Of a stretch of 64,000 nucleotides of DNA, positions 1 through 7,888 are shown one piece after another. The stretch covers positions 1,767,001-1,831,000 of the forward strand of contig CP119315.1 in assembly GCA_029202845.1 (NCBI GenBank), read 5' to 3'. Within the stretch, counting starts at the first letter, position 1. Every line of letters begins with the position of its first letter. The translations under genes and the position numbers were made by a program. Under the pieces are notes generated by a model. The model was not told the DNA's origin and searched no databases. It saw only the letters and a program-made list of their open reading frames with translations. The stretch is from Candidatus Sphingomonas colombiensis. Its GTDB lineage: Bacteria; Pseudomonadota; Alphaproteobacteria; Sphingomonadales; Sphingomonadaceae.

Positions 1-460
1 TGAGCACCCAGCCGTTATCGGTTTTCACGGCAGTCGTTTGCAGCCCGGCGGAGTCCGATCCCGATCCCGGCTCGGTCAGCCCGAAACAGGCGATCTCGCC
101 ACCCGCGACGCGCGGCAGCCATGCCGCCTTCTGCGCGTCCGTCCCGCCATTCTTCAACGCCGAACAGAACATGCCGATGTTGATCGAGATGATCGATCGG
201 AACGCCGGCATGGCGTAGCTCAGCGTGTAGATCGTCCGCACATATTGGCTGACGTTCATCCCCGCGCCGCCGAACTCCTCGGGCATGGTGAGGCCGAACA
301 GTCCCATGTCGCGCATCTCGGCCAGGATATCGGCCGGGATCTGGTCGGTCTCGACGATCGCGCGTTCCGCCGGGATCAGCCGCTCGCGAACAAAACGGTC
401 AAGCTGTTCGATGAACTGCTCGAACACGTCCGCATCCATGCAGGGGTTGGTGGTGCTCAT
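1..460 (-). CDS. acyl-CoA dehydrogenase, N-terminal part (cut by window edge)
   Basis: The first 153 codons are visible; the rest lies beyond base 1. The reading frame shows the all-helical N-terminal domain of acyl-CoA dehydrogenases, a PEEFGG motif near residue 60 and the TEPGSGSD motif near residue 130 that contacts flavin and substrate. Family members oxidise acyl-CoA to enoyl-CoA with FAD and pass electrons to ETF. The catalytic Glu is outside the window, so activity and substrate cannot be judged. The ATG at 458-460 has a GAGGA ribosome site that overlaps the stop codon of the SDR gene before it. The two genes are 10 bases apart and should be one operon, read away from the divergent IclR gene. 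Confidence 0.9.
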   Translation of the reverse strand, partial: MSTTNPCMDADVFEQFIEQLDRFVRERLIPAERAIVETDQIPADILAEMRDMGLFGLTMPEEFGGAGMNVSQYVRTIYTLSYAMPAFRSIISINIGMFCSALKNGGTDAQKAAWLPRVAGGEIACFGLTEPGSGSDSAGLQTTAVKTDNGWVL

Positions 461-470
461 GGGGATTTCC

Positions 471-1388
471 TCAGACCGGATCGTACGGGAAGACATGCGC
501 CGACACCTCGTCGGCGCGGGCGAAGCTGGGGCGGAACGCAGGGATCAGCTCGTCGGCGATGCTCTCCGCCGTCCAACCCTCTACCTTCACCATCGAGCGG
601 ATCGGGCGCGGTTTTGAGAACAGCAGGATTTCGTTGCGGCGCACCGCGAAAATCTGGTTGGTCACGTCCACCGACCGATCGGACGCGAGATAGGCGACGA
701 GCGGCGCGATCTTCTCCGCGCTCATCGATTGCATCCGTTCGACGCGCTGCTTCTGCTCGGGCGTCTCGGCGGGGATGGAGGCGGTCATACGACTCCACGC
801 GAAAGGGGCGATGCAATTGGATCGCACGCCCACCCGCGCCATGTCGAGCGCGATCGATTGCGACATTGCCGCCAGCCCCAATTTGGCGGCGGAATAATTC
901 GCCTGCCCCAGATTGCCGATCAGCCCGCTGGTGGAGGTGAAGTGGATGAAGCTGCCCGATTGCTGCTCGCGGAAATAGGGGGTTGCGGCCTTGGAGACAT
1001 TGAACGCGCCGGTCAGATTGACGTCGATGACGCTCGTCCAGTCCTCATAGCTCATCTTGTGCCAGATCGTGTCGCGCAGGATGCCGGCGTTGTTCACGAC
1101 CGCGTCGATCCGGCCGAAGCGTTGCACCGCATCCTCGACGATCGAGGTTGCCGCCTTGGGATCGGAAACGTCGGCAAGGTTGGCGATCGCCTTGCCGCCG
1201 GCCGCGACGATATCGGCGACGGTCGTTTCCGCGGGCCCGGCGTCTCCACCGTCGCCGCCTTGCGCGACGCCGGGATCGTTGACGACCACCGCCGCACCTT
1301 CACGCGCGCACAGCAGGGCGATCTCGCGCCCGATCCCACGGCCCGCGCCGGTGATCGCGACGACCTTCCCCTCCAGAATGCGGCCCAT
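471..1388 (-). CDS. SDR-family hydroxyacyl-CoA dehydrogenase-like oxidoreductase
   Basis: 305-residue classical short-chain dehydrogenase. The cofactor motif TGAGRGIG is near residue 14, NNAG is in the middle, and the catalytic Ser (FTSTSG) and Tyr/Lys (NYSAAK) are present. The enzyme is about 50 residues longer than a minimal SDR. The extra C-terminal part, rich in aromatic and proline residues, resembles the hydroxyacyl-CoA dehydrogenase domain of multifunctional beta-oxidation enzymes, so a 3-hydroxyacyl-CoA substrate is my best guess. It is the first gene of an operon with the acyl-CoA dehydrogenase downstream, which fits a beta-oxidation-like step pair. Expression is probably controlled by the divergent IclR gene. 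Confidence 0.88.
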   Translation of the reverse strand: MGRILEGKVVAITGAGRGIGREIALLCAREGAAVVVNDPGVAQGGDGGDAGPAETTVADIVAAGGKAIANLADVSDPKAATSIVEDAVQRFGRIDAVVNNAGILRDTIWHKMSYEDWTSVIDVNLTGAFNVSKAATPYFREQQSGSFIHFTSTSGLIGNLGQANYSAAKLGLAAMSQSIALDMARVGVRSNCIAPFAWSRMTASIPAETPEQKQRVERMQSMSAEKIAPLVAYLASDRSVDVTNQIFAVRRNEILLFSKPRPIRSMVKVEGWTAESIADELIPAFRPSFARADEVSAHVFPYDPV

Positions 1389-1461
1389 GGCATTTTCTCC
1401 TTCGAGTCGACTTGTGGGGCGATAAACCCTGGCCCGAAGTTCTTCAACATTGAGAATTGAA

Positions 1462-1477
1462 TTTCATATATATGAAA
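1462..1477. promoter_or_regulatory. 16-bp perfect palindrome, candidate IclR operator
   Basis: TTTCATATATATGAAA is a perfect inverted repeat in the 103-bp gap between the SDR gene (leftward) and the IclR gene (rightward), 14 bases before the chosen IclR start. It is strongly AT-rich in GC-rich surroundings. IclR proteins bind short palindromes in divergent promoters and often repress themselves; that this one binds here is inference. Confidence 0.55.
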
Positions 1478-1491
1478 ACTATCGTGCCGCG

Positions 1492-2226
1492 ATGACCGGC
1501 CCGATCCGCTCCGTCGCGCAAGCCTTCGCGATCCTTCGTCTGCTTGGCGAGAGCAGCCCAATGTCGCTCTCCGATATCGCGCGCATCGTGGGCCTCAGCC
1601 CGTCGAGCTGTTTCAACCTGCTGAAAACGCTGCTCGACGAAGGCGCAATCGAGCGGGATGCGCGCACCAAATATTATCGCCTCACGCGCGTCTGGGCGGC
1701 GGCGGAGGCATTGCGCGACGATGCGGCGCAGGGGCTGGCGGAGCGCGCGCGCCCGGCGATGGCGAAGCTCGCGCAGGCGAACGACGCTGCGATCGCTTTG
1801 TGGAAAGTGATCTCGCGCGAACGCGTGCGGCTCATCCTCCGCGCCGAGAGCGACGCCGGGGTCCGCGTCGCGATGGCCGACGGCCAGCGCCAGCCGCTCG
1901 GTGGCGGCGCGGTGGGGCGCGCGCTCGCGGCGGCGCAGGAGGTGAGCGGCGGCGAGCTGGCGAGGCGCTACGCGGCGGTCCGCTGGCAGACCGCGCTGTC
2001 GTTCGAGGATTATGCGGCGCAGGTGCGGCGTGCGCGCGATCGCGGCTTCGCCGTGGACGATGGCTTCACGCATCGCGGCATCTGCACCGTCGCGGTGCCG
2101 ATCACCGAAATCGCGCCGGGCTTCTGCCTGTCGGCGTCGATCTTCGCCGGATCGCGCGGGGAAGCGGAAATCGTGGCGCTGGCGGGCGAACTGACGCGGC
2201 TGCGCGCGGCCTTGCTGCCCGCCTGA
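1492..2226 (+). CDS. IclR-family transcriptional regulator
   Basis: 244 residues. The N-terminal winged helix-turn-helix (about residues 1-65) has the IclR pattern: SVAQAFAILRLLGE, then SLSDIARIVGLS and a recognition helix. The C-terminal effector domain follows to the end and is where the family binds small aromatic or carboxylate ligands. I chose the ATG at 1492. A TTG at 1450 is in frame but would put the palindrome at 1462-1477 inside the gene and adds residues without family similarity. The gene is divergent from the SDR/acyl-CoA dehydrogenase operon and followed after 86 bases by an FAH-family hydrolase, so it is likely the local catabolic regulator. Confidence 0.9.
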   Translation: MTGPIRSVAQAFAILRLLGESSPMSLSDIARIVGLSPSSCFNLLKTLLDEGAIERDARTKYYRLTRVWAAAEALRDDAAQGLAERARPAMAKLAQANDAAIALWKVISRERVRLILRAESDAGVRVAMADGQRQPLGGGAVGRALAAAQEVSGGELARRYAAVRWQTALSFEDYAAQVRRARDRGFAVDDGFTHRGICTVAVPITEIAPGFCLSASIFAGSRGEAEIVALAGELTRLRAALLPA

Positions 2227-2312
2227 CCGCCCTCTTGCCACGCGGCCGTCCAATGGGTCAGAGCGCGCAATTGTCGGCGCAATCATCGCGCCCGCGTCCG
2301 GAGCAAATCTTC

Positions 2313-3020
2313 ATGCCCAATGTCTTCGATCTGCCCGCTTCGCCGACGGTTGCCATCCATGGCAGCGAGGAACGCTTTCCGGTCGGGCGGATTTTCTGCG
2401 TCGGGCGCAATTATGCCGATCACGCGCGAGAGATGGGGAGCAATCCCGATCGCGAGCCGCCCTTCTTTTTCTACAAGTTCGCGCAAGATGCGGTGCCGGG
2501 CGGCGGGTTGATCCCCTATCCGCCGGTGACGGGCGATCTTCACTACGAGGCCGAGCTGGTCGTCGCGATCGGGCGCGAAGGCGCGGCGGTGGCCCCCGAG
2601 CGCGCGCTCGATCTCGTCTATGGCTATGCCGCCGGGCTCGACATGACGCGGCGCGATCTTCAGGCGCAGGCGAAGGACAAGGGACGCCCGTGGGATATTG
2701 CGAAGAATTTCGCTTTCTCCGCGCCGATCGGTTCGTTGCGGCGGGTGGCGGATGCCGGCCATGCCAGTTCGGGCGCGATCACGCTGACGCTCAACGGCGA
2801 TGTCCGCCAGCGTGGCGACATCGGCGACATGATCTGGAACGTGGCCGAGGTGATCGCGCATCTCTCGCGGCTGGAGCGGCTGTTGCCGGGCGATCTGATC
2901 TATACCGGCACGCCGGCCGGTGTCGGCGCGGTGGCGCCGGGCGATCGGCTGATCGTCTCGATCGCGGGCCTTTCGCCGCTTGAGGTGACGATTGGCGAAC
3001 GCGAGGCAGATTTCATCTGA
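2313..3020 (+). CDS. FAH-family hydrolase (fumarylpyruvate hydrolase-like)
   Basis: 235 residues, the usual length for single-domain FAH hydrolases. These are metal-dependent enzymes that cleave C-C bonds in 2,4-diketo acids such as fumarylpyruvate or acylpyruvates. Seen in the sequence: the opening substrate-side motif CVGRNYADHA, the metal-binding acidic pair in HYEAELVVAIG, and the downstream Asp in GLDMTRRDLQ followed by KGRPWD, a layout typical of fumarylpyruvate or acylpyruvate hydrolases. A longer frame runs upstream to 1800 but lies over the IclR gene; the ATG at 2313 is where similarity begins. It probably completes a ring-cleavage type pathway under IclR control. The exact substrate is not determined. 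Confidence 0.85.
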   Translation: MPNVFDLPASPTVAIHGSEERFPVGRIFCVGRNYADHAREMGSNPDREPPFFFYKFAQDAVPGGGLIPYPPVTGDLHYEAELVVAIGREGAAVAPERALDLVYGYAAGLDMTRRDLQAQAKDKGRPWDIAKNFAFSAPIGSLRRVADAGHASSGAITLTLNGDVRQRGDIGDMIWNVAEVIAHLSRLERLLPGDLIYTGTPAGVGAVAPGDRLIVSIAGLSPLEVTIGEREADFI

Positions 3021-3072
3021 AGCCCGATCGCGACGGGTGGCAAATCGCCCCGCAATCGCGCAGGTTGAGCCG

Positions 3073-6000
3073 ATGGCCACCGCAACGGAAATCGCTCCCA
3101 CCATCTTCGCCCCGATCGCGCCGTCACCGGCGCTGCGGGATGACGAACCCTATGCGCGTGACGAGCTGCTCCACGAGATTTTCGATGCGGCGTGTCAGGC
3201 CTATGCGACGCATCAGGCGGTGCAGCAGATCGATGTCGATCCCGAAAGCAGTCGCCGTACCGAACTGACCTATGTCGAGCTGCGCGATCGTGCGTGGCGC
3301 TTCGCCCATCGTTTACGCGAACTTGGCGTGAAGCGCGGCGATCGCGTGGTGATCTGTCTGCCGCGCGGGCTCGATCAATATATGGCGATCCTCGGCACGC
3401 TCTGGTGCGGCGCGTGTTATGTGCCGGTTGACTGGAGTTATCCGCAGGATCGGATCGACTATATCGTCGAGGATAGCGCGGCGGTGCTCGTCGTCACCGA
3501 AAGCCAGCGGGCCGATGCGATGCCGGTACGCGCGCTCGCGGTGGACGCGGCGCTGGGCGATCTCGCCGCGCGGCCGGCCGAGCCGCTCGAGCGCGCGCAG
3601 ACCGGCGCGACGCCCGACGATCTCGCCTATATCATCTACACCTCGGGCACGACCGGGCGGCCGAAGGGGGTGATGATCACCCATCGCAACGTCTGCCACC
3701 TCGTTCGTTCGGAATGCGCGATTCTCGCGCTCGATGCGACGGACCGGGTGTTCGGCGGCTTCAGCCTCGCGTTCGACATGTCTGTCGAGACGATGTGGAG
3801 CGCATTCTTCGTCGGCGCCAAGCTGCTCGTCGCGTCAGAGGCGCTGGCCACGGCGGGGCCGGACATGGCGATCGTGCTCGCGGCCGAGGGGGTGACGGTA
3901 TGGCATGTCGTCCCGTCGCTGCTCACGCTGGTCGAGACGGAAATGCCGACGCTGCGGCTGCTCAATCTGGGTGGGGAGGCGTGCCCGCCCGATCTGGTCG
4001 ATCGCTGGGCGCGGCCGGGCCTGCGCATCCTCAATACCTATGGCCCCACCGAAACCACCGTGACGGCAACCTGGACGGAGGTGCAGCCCGGCCGGCGTGT
4101 CACGATCGGGCGGCCGCTGCCCGGCTATACCGCGTGGATCGTCGACGAGGAATTATGGCCGGTGCCGGCGGGCGCGGAAGGCGAGCTGGTGATCGGTGGC
4201 CCTGGCGTTGGCGCGGGTTATGTCAACCGGCCGGACCTGACGGCGGAGAAATTCGTCCAGACCCCGTTTGAGGGGCCGGATGGCGAAACCGTGCTGATCT
4301 ATCGTTCCGGCGATCTCGTGCGGCTCGATGCGGTGGGCGATATCGATTTCGTCGGGCGGATCGACACGCAGGTGAAGATTCGCGGCTTCCGCGTCGAACT
4401 GGGCGAGATCGAGGCGGTGATCGCCGACGATCCGACGGTGGCGCAGGCGGTGGTCCAGCTGTTTCGCGATGATGACGGCGCGGAGTTCCTCGCCGGTTTC
4501 ATCGTTCCGCGCGGCGGCGCGGCGGTCGATCTGGAGGCGGTGCGCGCGCGGGTGCGCGATCGCCTGCCCAATTACATGCGACCGGCGGGTTATCAGCTGC
4601 TCGATGCGCTGCCGACCCTGCCGGCATCGGGCAAGGTAGATCGCAAGGCGTTGCAGCGCCCCGTGCTCGCCCCGGCCGCCGATCGCGAGACCGTCGCGCC
4701 GGCAACGCCGCTGGAGGAGACGCTTCACGAAATCTGGGCCGAGGCATTCGCGCCGCAGAAGGTATCGGTGCTCGACGATCTGTTCGAGGATCTCGGCGGC
4801 CACTCGCTCAAGGCGGCGCGGCTGGTATCGGCGATCCGCAAGGCGCCGGGGCTGGCGGGGGTGTCGATCCAGGATCTTTATGCGGCGCCGAACATCCGCG
4901 CGCTCGCCGCCCGGCTGGGCAGCGCGGCGCCGGAGCATGTCGCGGAGGCGCTGCCGTTTCATCGCATCGCCGCGTGGAAACGCTGGCTGTGCGGTTTCGC
5001 GCAGACGATCGCGCTGATCCCGATCTTCACCATCGCCGGGCTGCAATGGTTCTTCCCTTATGTCGCCTATACGCGGCTTGCCGATCAGGTCGATCGCGTC
5101 ACCGCGCTGCTGATGAGCGGGCTGAGTTTCATTTTCATCCCGCCGCTCGCGATGCTGGCGTCGATACTCGTCAAATGGCTGGTGATCGGGCGGTTCCGCG
5201 CGGGCGATTATCCCTTGTGGGGCAGCTATTATTTCCGCTGGTGGTTCGTGCGGCGCTTCTCGGAGGTGATCGCGACGCCCTATCTGGCGGGCACGCCGCT
5301 GATCCGCACTTATTACCGGCTGCTCGGGGCGAAGGTTGGCCGCGATGCCTTTATCGGGCGCGGCAATATCGATGTCGCCGATCTGGTGACGATCGGCGAC
5401 GGCGCGATCGTCAGCGATTATGCGATGCTCGCGACCAGCTCGGTGGAGCGCGGGCTGCTCCGGCTAGGCCGGGCGGATATCGGGCCCGGCGCATTCGTCG
5501 GTTCGATGGCGGTGGTCGGTCGCGATTGCTCGATCGGCGCGGGCGCGGCGCTGGAGGACCTTTCCGCGCTGCCGGTCGGTGAGCGCATCCCGCCGCGCGA
5601 ACGCTGGAGCGGATCGCCCGCCGCCTGCGTCGAACACGGCATCGCATGGGAGCCGCGCCCGCGCGGCGGCTTCGCGCGGCGCTTCACGGTCGGCCTCGCG
5701 CTGACGCTCGCCGCGCTGATCCTGCCGCTGGTCGCCATCGTGCCGATCGCGCCGGGCCTGATCTCGATGATCGAGATCGACTGGCGCAGCGAGACCTACA
5801 CCTATCTGCTGATCGCGCCGGTGCTCGCCACCACCTATGTCATCCTGATGTGCGTGCTGACGGTGGTCGCCAAGCGGCTGTTCCTGGGCCGCGTCCGGCC
5901 GGGGCGCTATCGCATGGATAGCTGGTTCTACGTCCGTTTCTGGTTCGTCCAGCAGGTCAACGATCTCGCGCTCCGGCTGCTCCATCCGATCTATGCGACG

Positions 6001-7080
6001 CTTTACGTCATCCCCTGGTATCGCGCGCTCGGTGTGAAGGTCGGGCGGCGCGCGGAGATATCCACGGCGGCGGCGATCGTCCCCGATCTGGTCGATATCG
6101 GGCCGGAGAGCTTCATCGCCGATGCCGTGCTGTTCGGCGCGGCGCGGGTCGAGCCGGGCGCGATCCGGCTGGCGCATACGCGGATCGGGCGGCGCAGCTT
6201 CATCGGCAATTCCGCCTTGCTGCCGACCGGCGCGACGATCGGCGACGGCGTGCTGATCGGCGTGCTTTCCAAGCCGCCCGAAAGCGGCGAGGCGGCACGC
6301 GCGGACGGCACCTGGTTCGGCTCCCCGCCGATCTCGCTGCCCGTGCGCCAGAAGGTCGCGCTGTTCGATGAGGGCGCGCGCTTCAATCCGGGGCCGAAAC
6401 TGGTCGCCAAGCGGCTGTCGATCGAGGCGGTTCGCGTCACCTTGTCACTGACCGCGTTCATCGTCTTCTTCAGCCTGTTGCTGTCGGCGGTGGGCGAGCT
6501 GGATGACATGCGCAACGGCGGCTATCTCGTGCTGGTCGCGTTCCCGTTCCTCTATGTCGGGTTCGCGCTGGCGTGCGGGCTGGCGGTTGTGGCGCTCAAA
6601 TGGCTGGTGATGGGGCGCTACAAGCCCACTACGCAGCCATTGTGGAGCACCTTCGTCTGGCGCACCGAGCTGGTGACGGCGACCTATGAGAATCTCGCGG
6701 TGCCCAATTTGCTGGAGCCATTGCGCGGAACGCCGTGGCTGCCGGCCTATTTCCGGCTGCTCGGCTGCAAGATCGGCAAGCGTTGCTATCTCGACACCAC
6801 CGATCTGACCGAGCACGATCTGGTGACGATCGGCGACGATGTGGCGCTGAACGATCTGGCGGGCCTCCAGACGCATCTGTTCGAGGATCGCGTGATGAAG
6901 GTGAGCGGTGTCACCGTGAAGGATCGCGCGACGATCGGCTCCTATGCGATCGTACTCTACGATGCGGAGATTGGTGAGGATGCGCAGCTCGGCGATCTGT
7001 CCGTGGTGATGAAGGGCGAATCCCTGCCTGACGGAACCTCATGGGAAGGATCGCCCGCCCGCCTCACGCGCGGCGGATGA
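3073..7080 (+). CDS. Pls/PosA-family single-module NRPS (poly-amino-acid synthetase-like)
   Basis: 1335 residues. Order: adenylation domain (about 30-530) with TSGTTGRPKG near 190, YGPTE near 322, YRSGDLVRL, GFRVELGEIE and SGKVDRK near 518; a carrier domain with the phosphopantetheine Ser at 578 (GGHSL); then three repeats of two membrane helices plus a hexapeptide-type soluble domain (helices near 640-705, 875-935 and 1120-1180). There is no condensation or thioesterase domain. This is the architecture and size of epsilon-poly-L-lysine synthetase (Pls), whose C-terminal domains add free amino acids to the loaded one. Start: the ATG at 3073, 52 bases after the FAH gene; an earlier TTG at 2992 lies inside that gene. 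The next gene, a phosphopantetheinyl transferase, overlaps by 4 bases and would activate it. The product is unknown. I am sure of the family, not of the amino acid. Confidence 0.93.
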   Translation: MATATEIAPTIFAPIAPSPALRDDEPYARDELLHEIFDAACQAYATHQAVQQIDVDPESSRRTELTYVELRDRAWRFAHRLRELGVKRGDRVVICLPRGLDQYMAILGTLWCGACYVPVDWSYPQDRIDYIVEDSAAVLVVTESQRADAMPVRALAVDAALGDLAARPAEPLERAQTGATPDDLAYIIYTSGTTGRPKGVMITHRNVCHLVRSECAILALDATDRVFGGFSLAFDMSVETMWSAFFVGAKLLVASEALATAGPDMAIVLAAEGVTVWHVVPSLLTLVETEMPTLRLLNLGGEACPPDLVDRWARPGLRILNTYGPTETTVTATWTEVQPGRRVTIGRPLPGYTAWIVDEELWPVPAGAEGELVIGGPGVGAGYVNRPDLTAEKFVQTPFEGPDGETVLIYRSGDLVRLDAVGDIDFVGRIDTQVKIRGFRVELGEIEAVIADDPTVAQAVVQLFRDDDGAEFLAGFIVPRGGAAVDLEAVRARVRDRLPNYMRPAGYQLLDALPTLPASGKVDRKALQRPVLAPAADRETVAPATPLEETLHEIWAEAFAPQKVSVLDDLFEDLGGHSLKAARLVSAIRKAPGLAGVSIQDLYAAPNIRALAARLGSAAPEHVAEALPFHRIAAWKRWLCGFAQTIALIPIFTIAGLQWFFPYVAYTRLADQVDRVTALLMSGLSFIFIPPLAMLASILVKWLVIGRFRAGDYPLWGSYYFRWWFVRRFSEVIATPYLAGTPLIRTYYRLLGAKVGRDAFIGRGNIDVADLVTIGDGAIVSDYAMLATSSVERGLLRLGRADIGPGAFVGSMAVVGRDCSIGAGAALEDLSALPVGERIPPRERWSGSPAACVEHGIAWEPRPRGGFARRFTVGLALTLAALILPLVAIVPIAPGLISMIEIDWRSETYTYLLIAPVLATTYVILMCVLTVVAKRLFLGRVRPGRYRMDSWFYVRFWFVQQVNDLALRLLHPIYATLYVIPWYRALGVKVGRRAEISTAAAIVPDLVDIGPESFIADAVLFGAARVEPGAIRLAHTRIGRRSFIGNSALLPTGATIGDGVLIGVLSKPPESGEAARADGTWFGSPPISLPVRQKVALFDEGARFNPGPKLVAKRLSIEAVRVTLSLTAFIVFFSLLLSAVGELDDMRNGGYLVLVAFPFLYVGFALACGLAVVALKWLVMGRYKPTTQPLWSTFVWRTELVTATYENLAVPNLLEPLRGTPWLPAYFRLLGCKIGKRCYLDTTDLTEHDLVTIGDDVALNDLAGLQTHLFEDRVMKVSGVTVKDRATIGSYAIVLYDAEIGEDAQLGDLSVVMKGESLPDGTSWEGSPARLTRGG

Positions 7081-7706
7081 TGCGCATCCAATGGGTGACG
7101 GCGGGAGAGGTAGTCCCGCCGCTCGCCCGCGACGCGGCTTTCGTGTGGTACGGTCGGCTCGATGACGCGGGCGCGCTGCTGAAGCGTGCGGCGCTGACCT
7201 CGGACGATCTCGCCGATCTCGCCGATCTCGCCGCCCGCCCGCAGGCGGCGTGGCGCGCGGAGCGGCGGCGGGCGACGCGCGCTTTGCTCGCGACGCTGGT
7301 GGGGGTGCATCCGGATACGATCGTGCTGGCGCGCTCACCGTTCGGTGCCCTGGAGGTGCTCGCCCCCGCCGGATGGTGGCTGAGCGTCGCGGGGCAGGGC
7401 GCGCACTGCGCGATCGCGCTGGCGCGTGTGCCGATCGGCGTGGATATCGAGCCGCTCGGCCAGCCCGTGCTGCCCGACGACCTGTTCACCCCGCGCGAGC
7501 TGCGCGCTGGCGGCGACCGCCTGTTGCGCTGGACCGCGAAGGAAGCCCATGCCAAGCGCTTCGCCCGCGCCGACGCCGCCGATCCGCGCGCGATCGAGAT
7601 CGATCTGTCGGGAGAGGTGATCCGTGCCTCATCCGGCGACGGAGTATCCCGCTGCGTCTCGCGGCGTGCCGGCGGGGCGATCATCACCGTCGCGCTGCCC
7701 GTTTGA
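7077..7706 (+). CDS. Sfp-type 4'-phosphopantetheinyl transferase
   Basis: 209 residues. Transfers the phosphopantetheine arm of CoA to the Ser of carrier domains. The two family signatures are present: GVDIE at 121-125 with the magnesium-binding Asp and Glu, and WTAKEAHAK near 152. The ATG at 7077 overlaps the stop of the NRPS gene (ATGA), with a second ATG directly after; both give the same protein bar one residue. This tight coupling says it serves the NRPS. The N-terminal third is divergent, as is usual for the family. A terminator follows at 7751. Confidence 0.9.
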   Translation: MMRIQWVTAGEVVPPLARDAAFVWYGRLDDAGALLKRAALTSDDLADLADLAARPQAAWRAERRRATRALLATLVGVHPDTIVLARSPFGALEVLAPAGWWLSVAGQGAHCAIALARVPIGVDIEPLGQPVLPDDLFTPRELRAGGDRLLRWTAKEAHAKRFARADAADPRAIEIDLSGEVIRASSGDGVSRCVSRRAGGAIITVALPV

Positions 7707-7750
7707 CGACCGCCTGACCCACCGCCTGACGCCGGTGCAGCGCCGCGCTC

Positions 7751-7782
7751 GGCGGCATTTTCCGAGAGCCGCCGCACTTTTT
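7751..7782 (+). terminator. rho-independent terminator of the NRPS-transferase operon
   Basis: GGCGGC at 7751-7756 pairs with GCCGCC at 7768-7773, followed by a run of five T at 7778-7782. It lies 45 bases after the transferase stop. Confidence 0.6.
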
Positions 7783-7785
7783 CGA

Positions 7786-7806
7786 TTGATGACAGGTTGA
7801 TGACAG
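7786..7806 (+). promoter_or_regulatory. double TGACAG direct repeat, candidate response-regulator site
   Basis: TTGATGACAG occurs twice with an 11-base period, so the TGACAG half-sites lie in phase on one face of the helix, as for OmpR/PhoB-type regulators. The core TGACAGGTTGATGACAG (7790-7806) is found identically at 14732-14748, before the CapA-like gene. Nine bases after it is TTATCG, a possible -10 element. The serine hydrolase starts 82 bases downstream. Confidence 0.65.
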
Positions 7807-7888
7807 CGACGCCGGTTATCGGGCGTCCGTCAAAACATCTCCGCGCGCGCCGCGACGACGGAGAAAGGCTCAGGAATCGGAGAACAGG

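Noticed and set aside
1800..2312. Upstream extension of the FAH hydrolase frame
   Set aside because: Lies over the IclR coding region in another frame; FAH similarity begins at the ATG at 2313.
7077..7706. Thioesterase or condensation domain after the NRPS
   Set aside because: The following gene has only phosphopantetheinyl transferase motifs; no GxSxG thioesterase or HHxxxDG condensation motif is seen in the NRPS or next to it.
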